A stretch of DNA of 10,439 nt, taken from contig CAAFQT010000215.1 in assembly GCA_900765185.1 (NCBI GenBank), positions 1 through 10,439 of the forward strand. Direction: 5' to 3'. The position numbers were made by a program, and so were the translations under genes. The notes under the pieces are model-generated. The model was not told the origin of the DNA. It was given only the letters and a program-made list of their open reading frames with translations, and ran no database searches. Positions within the stretch are counted from its first letter, which is position 1, and every line of letters starts with the position of its first letter. Origin of the DNA: an uncultured Collinsella sp. Its GTDB lineage: Bacteria; Actinomycetota; Coriobacteriia; Coriobacteriales; Coriobacteriaceae. Of this stretch, positions 6,072-10,439 are shown one piece after another.

Positions 6072-6198
6072 GGGTAGCTAATTTGGGACGGGGCTATTTT
6101 AGCTACCTCTTGTCTGTCGATGATTTATTAGAAGATAGGACAAACACCGGCAGGCATATAAGGGTAGCTAAAATAGCCCCGTCCCAAATTAACTACCC
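6072..6198. repeat. Inverted pair of palindromic units (REPIN-like)
   Basis: Two 36-base units face each other: 6072-6107 and 6163-6198. They are reverse complements at 35 of 36 positions, with a 55-base spacer. Each unit is itself a dyad, GGTAGCTAA...TTAGCTACC, around a 17-base centre containing TTTGGGACGGGGC (in the right unit one position differs). The RNA could therefore fold either as two short hairpins or as one long stem. The single mismatch (C6078 against A6192) becomes a G-U pair in the minus-strand transcript, so the fold is better preserved in the sense of the flanking genes. The architecture matches REP/BIME doublets known from other bacteria. Membership in a genomic family is inferred. 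Confidence 0.65.
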
Positions 6199-6205
6199 TG
6201 GAAGG

Positions 6206-6652
6206 CTAGAGTTCCAGGCGCTCCTCGCTGCCGTCGATATCGCAGAAGCGGGCAGCGATGTTGCGGACCGAGAAGAACGCAAGGCGGCCGTCGTTGGCAC
6301 TCTCGTGATCCTCGCCAATACCCACCATGTGCTTAAAGCCAGCCTGGCGCACCCGGTCGCTCACAACCGCGTCGTCCTCGAGCGCAGCCTCGCCGGTCAG
6401 CACAATCCAGCACTCCCCCGGCTTCCAGCCCGAGACCTCAAACTTGGGATTCGCACTCAGCTCCGCCCACACGTCCTTGTCGCGCGACGTGCAAAACCAC
6501 AACTTACCGTCATCGACCATGGCAAACGAAAACGGCCTCACGCGAGGCTGATGCCCGTCACTTGCATCGGTCGTGGCCAGAAACCACGCCGGAATGCGCC
6601 TGAGATACGAACAGGCGCGCTCAAGCTGAGCCGTGCGGTCGTTGTCGGTCAT
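6206..6652 (-). CDS. Pyridoxamine 5'-phosphate oxidase-like split-barrel protein, paralogue 2
   Basis: 148 residues with the same layout as its neighbour: PAWFLAT (21-27), RVRPFSFA (37-44), DGKLWFCTSRDKDVW (48-62), CWIVLTGEAALEDD (81-94) and FFSVR (126-130). These mark a flavin-binding split-barrel protein; cofactor and reaction are not determined. The length is near that of single-domain members and well short of true PdxH, so vitamin B6 synthesis should not be assumed. The ATG at 6652 is preceded by AAAGGGG. It starts only 30 bp after the ecfT stop, which suggests cotranscription with the riboflavin importer and hence control by the FMN riboswitch. Compared with paralogue 1 it has a longer N-terminus and a small insertion (about residues 29-34) in the first strand pair. 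Confidence 0.82.
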   Translation of the reverse strand: MTDNDRTAQLERACSYLRRIPAWFLATTDASDGHQPRVRPFSFAMVDDGKLWFCTSRDKDVWAELSANPKFEVSGWKPGECWIVLTGEAALEDDAVVSDRVRQAGFKHMVGIGEDHESANDGRLAFFSVRNIAARFCDIDGSEERLEL

Positions 6653-6682
6653 AGGGACCCCTTTCTTGCGCCCGAATCGCGC

Positions 6683-7483
6683 CTAAACAAGTTGAAGATT
6701 GATGACGATGACGCAGATGAGCAGCAACGCCGTCACCACCGCCGCCAACGCATCGCCGCGGCCAAATGCAAGCGCATGCAGGCGCGTGCGGCCCTGCTCG
6801 CCGTGATAGCAGCGTGCATCCATGGCGGCAGACAGCGTCTCGGCATGGCGGAACACGCCCGTGAACAGCGGAATCGCCACACTGCCGAGCATACGCACGC
6901 CGCCGAGCGGACCGCCCGTCACGCGCGCGCCGCGGCTTGCCTGTGCATCGGCCGTCTGCTTCATCTCAGTGGCAAACTGCGGCATAAAGCGTAGCGCGAT
7001 ACCCATGATCATGCCGAGCTCGTGCGCAGGAAGTCCCACACGCGCAAACGGCGCGAGCAGGCGCTCAAAGCCCGCGGTGAGGTCGAGCGTCGGCGTGGTG
7101 AGTGTAATGGCGCTCATGCCGGCCATCATCAACGTCAGGCGACACGCCATAAAGGCGGCAGAACGCAGTGAGCCCTCGCTTATCTGCAGAAAGCCGAGCT
7201 GCCACAGGATGCGCCCACTCTGATCGGTAAACAAGTTGAGCACCGCGACCACGACGACGATTGCCAGCAGCGGCGCCATCGACGACAGAACGCGACGAAC
7301 CGGCACCCGAGACACGGCATAGGTCAGCACAACGAAAATTGCGACCGGGGCCAGTCCGCGGAAGCTGCTGACTGTGAGCGTCGTGATCAAAAATACAAAG
7401 CCCAGGAGCAGCTTGGTGCGCGGATCCAGGCGATGGATCGCGCTATCGCTCGGATAGTAGCTGCCAAACGAAAACGCCTCCAT
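6683..7483 (-). CDS. ecfT: ECF transporter transmembrane component EcfT
   Basis: EcfT is the membrane scaffold that links the ATPase domains to the substrate-binding S-component in energy-coupling-factor vitamin importers. The 266-residue protein has hydrophobic segments near 24-40, 44-60, 67-85, 108-130 and 244-264. Its two cytoplasmic coupling helices carry the family motifs ASRG (182-185) and AMDARCY (220-226); the second has Cys where Gly is common. Its start overlaps the ATPase stop by one base (TAATG), so translation is probably coupled, and GAGGG lies upstream. Being in one operon with ribU suggests it serves riboflavin import, but an EcfT-ATPase module can also be shared with S-components encoded elsewhere. 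Confidence 0.93.
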   Translation of the reverse strand: MEAFSFGSYYPSDSAIHRLDPRTKLLLGFVFLITTLTVSSFRGLAPVAIFVVLTYAVSRVPVRRVLSSMAPLLAIVVVVAVLNLFTDQSGRILWQLGFLQISEGSLRSAAFMACRLTLMMAGMSAITLTTPTLDLTAGFERLLAPFARVGLPAHELGMIMGIALRFMPQFATEMKQTADAQASRGARVTGGPLGGVRMLGSVAIPLFTGVFRHAETLSAAMDARCYHGEQGRTRLHALAFGRGDALAAVVTALLLICVIVINLQLV

Positions 7484-9387
7484 TAGCAGCCCTCTTCTCG
7501 CGCGACCGTCTTGGATTTAGCAATGTCCGCGACGTTAGAAGGACCGCCCGAGCGACCGATTAGCAGGTCCACCAACTCGTCTGTCAGCGACTCAACCGTA
7601 TAGAGGCCGTCAAAGCGCAGCGGCACGCCTGCCTTCGCAAGCGCCAGCGCCATGCGCTGGGCAGCGGGAACACCCAAGCCGATTGATTTAAGCTCGTTCG
7701 CGTGCGCAAAAACCTGAGAGGGCGTTCCCTCGGCAAACACCGCGCCCTCGTTCATCACAACGATACGGTCACAACAATTTGCCAGGTCATCCATGCTGTG
7801 CGAAACCATGACAACGGCCAGGCCCTCGCGATGGAGTCGATCGATGAGCCCTAGGAAATCCCTGCGAGCAGCCGGATCGAGCCCAGCCATGGGCTCATCG
7901 AGTACCAGGACTTCGGGCTCCATGGCGAGTACGCCGGCGAATGCCACACGCCGTTGCTGACCGCCCGAAAGCTCAAAGGGACTCTTGTCGCCGACCGTGG
8001 AAAGGTCGAGGCCCACGCGTGAGAGCGATGACTCGACACGACGGTCGACTTCATCTTGCGGCAAGCCAAGGTTATGCGGACCAAACGCCACGTCCTGCGC
8101 CACGGTTTCGGCAAACAGCTGACGCTCAGGGTATTGAAACACCACGCCGACCTTGGCCTTAACCGCAGCGGCGTCTTTCTTGTTTGACAGATCGAGCCCC
8201 AGCGCGCGAACGGATCCCTCCTGGGGGCGAATCAAACCGTTGAGATGCTGGACCAGCGTCGACTTACCCGAACCGGTATGACCTGCCAAGCCCAGGAACT
8301 CGCCGCGACGCACCGTCAGCGATACACCGCGCAGCGCCCACGGGCTGCTGGGGTCGTTTCCCCAGAGAGCCTGTTTGCTCGATTTGCCCGCAGTGGCCGA
8401 GCGCTTATGCCAGCGGCGGCGCTCGCGCGGACTGAGCGAATAACTGTACGAAACATGGGATAGCTCGATGACGGGCTCCGACGCGTTGCCCTCGTTGTCT
8501 ACCGGAACAGTGCCGTCAGCGATTTCCGACTGGGATACGGAAGACTGCCCCGCGATGCCTGCCCTACTTCGCTCGGCATAAGCCTGCGCAATCTCGGCGA
8601 CCATATCCGCCTCACGCACCTGCGCGCAAACGGGCACGCCCTTCGCACGAAGTGACCTGCCCAGACGACACGACTCCGGCATATCCAGGTTGAGCTGCGC
8701 AAGCTCATCCGCCCGCGTCAAGATTTCCTCGGGCGTACCGAGCATGGCAACGTGCCCCGCCCGAAACACCGCGACACGATCGGCCTCGGCGGCCTCCTCC
8801 ATAAAGTGCGTAATCATCACGATAGTCATGCCGCGATCGTGAAGTGCGCGGCACGCTTTCACAAGACCCTTGCGTCCGCGCGGATCGAGCATCGAGGAGG
8901 CCTCATCCAAAATGAGAACGCGCGGCTCCATGGCGAGCACGCCGGCAAGCGCCACGCGTTGCTTTTGACCACCCGAAAGCGCATGGGTCTCGTGGCGCTC
9001 AAAGCCCACCAGGCCCACGCCCTTCAGCGCCTCGCGTACGCGCTGCGCAATTTGCGCCGATGGCACGCCAAGGTTTTCGGGACCGAACGCAACGTCATCT
9101 TCGACAAGCGTTGCCACCAGCTGATCATCGGGATTCTGGAATACCATGCCCGCGGTCGAACGAATGTCATAGACCAGCTCGAGGTCGGACGCATCCATAC
9201 CGTTGATACGCACCGTGCCCGCATCGGGCTGCAACAGTGCATTCAGATGCTTGGCAAACGTCGACTTGCCCGACCCATTACCACCGAGGATGCAGAAAAA
9301 CTCGCCGTCCTCGATGTTTAGATCGACGCCGTCGAGCGCCGGCACGGCACCGTCATAGCTAAAGGAAACGCCCCGACACTCAATCAT
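7483..9387 (-). CDS. ecfA: Fused two-domain ECF transporter ATPase (EcfA1-EcfA2)
   Basis: This 634-residue protein holds both ATP-binding domains that power the importer, normally two subunits of about 280 residues. Domain 1 (1-~250): Walker A GGNGSGKST (35-43), Q-loop FQNPDDQ (83-89), signature LSGGQKQR (137-144), Walker B LILDEASSMLDP with Glu162, and switch His194. Domain 2 (~305-600): GHTGSGKST (369-377), FQYPERQLF (417-425), LSGGQQRR (473-480), LVLDEPMAGLDP with Glu498, and His530. The DEASSMLDP and DEPMAGLDP styles correspond to EcfA1 and EcfA2, so the order is A1-A2. A polar linker (~270-305) joins them, and a basic stretch of about 30 residues (318-347) interrupts domain 2 after its first strand. 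The start overlaps the ribU stop by four bases (ATGA). Both sites look catalytically intact. Confidence 0.94.
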   Translation of the reverse strand: MIECRGVSFSYDGAVPALDGVDLNIEDGEFFCILGGNGSGKSTFAKHLNALLQPDAGTVRINGMDASDLELVYDIRSTAGMVFQNPDDQLVATLVEDDVAFGPENLGVPSAQIAQRVREALKGVGLVGFERHETHALSGGQKQRVALAGVLAMEPRVLILDEASSMLDPRGRKGLVKACRALHDRGMTIVMITHFMEEAAEADRVAVFRAGHVAMLGTPEEILTRADELAQLNLDMPESCRLGRSLRAKGVPVCAQVREADMVAEIAQAYAERSRAGIAGQSSVSQSEIADGTVPVDNEGNASEPVIELSHVSYSYSLSPRERRRWHKRSATAGKSSKQALWGNDPSSPWALRGVSLTVRRGEFLGLAGHTGSGKSTLVQHLNGLIRPQEGSVRALGLDLSNKKDAAAVKAKVGVVFQYPERQLFAETVAQDVAFGPHNLGLPQDEVDRRVESSLSRVGLDLSTVGDKSPFELSGGQQRRVAFAGVLAMEPEVLVLDEPMAGLDPAARRDFLGLIDRLHREGLAVVMVSHSMDDLANCCDRIVVMNEGAVFAEGTPSQVFAHANELKSIGLGVPAAQRMALALAKAGVPLRFDGLYTVESLTDELVDLLIGRSGGPSNVADIAKSKTVAREEGC

Positions 9388-9974
9388 GCGCGGCCTTTGA
9401 CCTGGTCCTTCTTGGGCGTGATGAGGTTGGAGACCGCCTTGTACACTGCAAGCGTCAATACCGAGTTAAGCACGGTCTTGATAAGGTTGAACGGCAGCAC
9501 GGCAGGAATCATGAGCGGGGCGATCACATCGACCGAGCCATACCAGAACCAAACGCCAATGGTCAGATTCGCAACCATAGAAAGCACCGTAGCGGCAATA
9601 ACGCCGAGCACCAGGCCAATCACGGCACCCTTATAGGTATGCATCTTCTGATAGACGATAGCCGCGGGCAGAATGTAGCCCAGCGTGGCAACCAGGTTCA
9701 TAAGCGCACCGACCCAGTCGCCCGTGGTAAGCGCATGGATAACAATCGCCATAGCGGCAACAGCGGTGCCGGCACCAGGGCCATACGCAAATCCACACAC
9801 CATCGCCGGCACCAGCGACGGGTCATACGTCAAAAACGGCGCCGAAGGAAGGATGGGCAGCTGCACGTACATAAACAAGGCGCCCAAGGCGCACATCAAC
9901 GCCATGGTAACGAGCTGTTTGGTGCTCCACCTATTCGTGTTCTCAAAATGGATATGCTGTGACTGTTCAGACAT
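9384..9974 (-). CDS. ribU: Riboflavin ECF transporter S-component (RibU)
   Basis: RibU is the membrane protein that captures riboflavin for the ECF importer. The 196 residues form about six hydrophobic segments. They carry features typical of this family: an N-terminal STKQLVTMALMCAL (17-30), the substrate-side stretch PFLTYDPSLVPAMVCGF (46-62), YGPGAGT (64-70) and the late PFNLIKTVLNSVL (161-173). An FMN riboswitch directly upstream strongly supports flavin as the substrate. The ATG at 9974 is chosen over an in-frame ATG at 9995 because the latter lies in the conserved 3' GGATGAAAG of the riboswitch, and GGCAGGTGA sits four bases before the 9974 start. It is the first gene of the operon with the ATPase and EcfT. 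Confidence 0.92.
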   Translation of the reverse strand: MSEQSQHIHFENTNRWSTKQLVTMALMCALGALFMYVQLPILPSAPFLTYDPSLVPAMVCGFAYGPGAGTAVAAMAIVIHALTTGDWVGALMNLVATLGYILPAAIVYQKMHTYKGAVIGLVLGVIAATVLSMVANLTIGVWFWYGSVDVIAPLMIPAVLPFNLIKTVLNSVLTLAVYKAVSNLITPKKDQVKGRA

Positions 9975-9982
9975 AAGATCAC

Positions 9983-10169
9983 CTGCCTCTTTCATCCGGA
10001 CTCTAACCGTTGGTACTGGGATCTCACCAGTTCAGCCGGCATGCGAACCAACGCACACACGGGTCGCGGACTCATCGGCTCGGTCGCAGGCATCTCGCCT
10101 GCGCCACGGCGCCCCTTTGACACCGCCCGATTTACCGCCAGTGGGGAATTTCACCCCGCCCTGAAACAG
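9983..10169 (-). promoter_or_regulatory. FMN riboswitch (RFN element) controlling ribU
   Basis: The minus strand shows the conserved RFN blocks in order: GGCGGGGTGAAATTCCCC, CTGGCGGTAA, GTCCGCGA, CTGGTGAGATCCCAG and AGTCCGGATGAAAGAGG. The closing stem P1 can form between CTGTTTC (plus 10163-10169) and GAGGCAG (plus 9983-9989) with two G-U pairs. The 3' strand of P1 overlaps the ribU Shine-Dalgarno region, so FMN binding would hide it and lower translation; no separate expression-platform terminator is visible. Between GGCGGTAA and GTCCGCGA is a long insert of nearly 60 bases. It contains a 7-bp hairpin (plus 10085-10103) and a smaller GC hairpin, an expanded variable arm. FMN sensing is established for this RNA family; the mechanism here is inferred. 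Confidence 0.95.
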
Positions 10170-10177
10170 CAATTGCA

Positions 10178-10205
10178 AGTGTAGCACGCGCAGGTATTCA
10201 TGCAA
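10178..10205 (-). promoter_or_regulatory. Candidate sigma70-type promoter of the riboflavin operon
   Basis: On the minus strand TTGCAT (plus 10200-10205) and TACACT (plus 10178-10183) are separated by 16 bases. They sit directly before the riboswitch, so transcription would begin a few bases ahead of P1. The position is ideal; the boxes match consensus at four of six (-35) and four of six (-10) positions. Confidence 0.6.
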
Positions 10206-10439
10206 GTATGCCAAGGGTAATTTGTGGCGGGGATCAGTTGCCAAAGCAACCACGTTCCCCACCCATCCCAAAGCAACGCGCCTTTCGCGCAAAGCGCGAA
10301 ACAGCGAAGGGGACACGCATCCCTATCGACCACATCCTTCTCCGCCCGCCGGCCTCAAGGCCGTAAACGCAGGGAATCCGGGGGCGGGACGGGGACTTCT
10401 CTCCGGAATATTCCGCAGGACGCAAAGAGGCTCCGCAGC
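10206..10439. other. Right-edge intergenic region, no gene supported
   Basis: No reading frame here has convincing codon use or a plausible start. The stretch is rich in small dyads: GTTGC/GCAAC inside GGGGA/TCCCC (10230-10260), an 8-bp TTTCGCGC/GCGCGAAA hairpin (10283-10301), CGGCC/GGCCG (10350-10363) and the perfect palindrome CGGAATATTCCG (10404-10415). None has a T-tract marking a terminator. GGGACGGGG at 10386-10394 also occurs in the inverted repeat near 6085. Confidence 0.4.

Noticed and set aside
5816..6994. 392-codon plus-strand frame crossing both flavoprotein-like genes and ecfT
   Set aside because: It runs antisense through three recognisable genes and through the inverted repeat, and has no recognisable domain.
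10032..10316. 94-codon minus-strand frame upstream of ribU
   Set aside because: It runs through the FMN riboswitch and the promoter, so it cannot be a real gene in this transcript.

Overview
The window is high-GC bacterial DNA with strongly G/C-ending codons. Almost all of its coding capacity is on the minus strand. Two operons and their control regions account for nearly all of it. The gene content (argCJBD, a riboflavin ECF importer with a fused ATPase, paired pyridoxamine-oxidase-like flavoproteins) and base composition suggest an intestinal actinobacterium of the Coriobacteriia, perhaps Collinsella-like. That placement is an inference from protein style and was not tested by any search.

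Left edge (1-485): the last 20 codons of a plus-strand gene and its strong terminator (70-100) are followed by a tRNA T-arm-like scrap (111-133). Next comes an AT-rich 217-bp element bounded by 33-bp imperfect inverted repeats (153-369), which stands out in this GC-rich setting. No gene lies between 64 and 485.

Arginine block (486-5371, minus strand, transcribed from high to low coordinates): argC, argJ, argB, argD. Together they convert N-acetylglutamate to N-acetylornithine and recycle the acetyl group: ArgB phosphorylates, ArgC reduces, ArgD transaminates, ArgJ transfers the acetyl group back to glutamate. The three gaps inside the operon (134, 81 and 69 bp) each contain a short GC-rich hairpin. 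Upstream of argC there is a candidate ArgR-type operator (5457-5493), a leader hairpin, and a Shine-Dalgarno sequence placed in a small hairpin loop.

Flavin block (5629-10205, minus strand): a sigma70-like promoter (10178-10205) and a clear FMN riboswitch (9983-10169) precede ribU (riboflavin S-component), a fused two-domain ECF ATPase and ecfT. ribU/ecfA overlap by 4 bases and ecfA/ecfT by 1 base. Only 30 bp after ecfT comes a split-barrel, pyridoxamine 5'-phosphate oxidase-like gene. A second paralogue follows after a 166-bp gap that holds a striking inverted pair of palindromic units (6072-6198). The arrangement suggests that riboflavin uptake and two probable flavin-binding proteins share one FMN-responsive transcript. 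A long GC-rich hairpin (5533-5595) closes the block.

Right edge (10206-10439): no gene is supported, only several short palindromes. I saw no rRNA, complete tRNA, CRISPR array, transposase or phage gene. The most unusual parts are the two intergenic inverted-repeat elements and the coupling of the riboflavin importer to paired flavoprotein-like genes.
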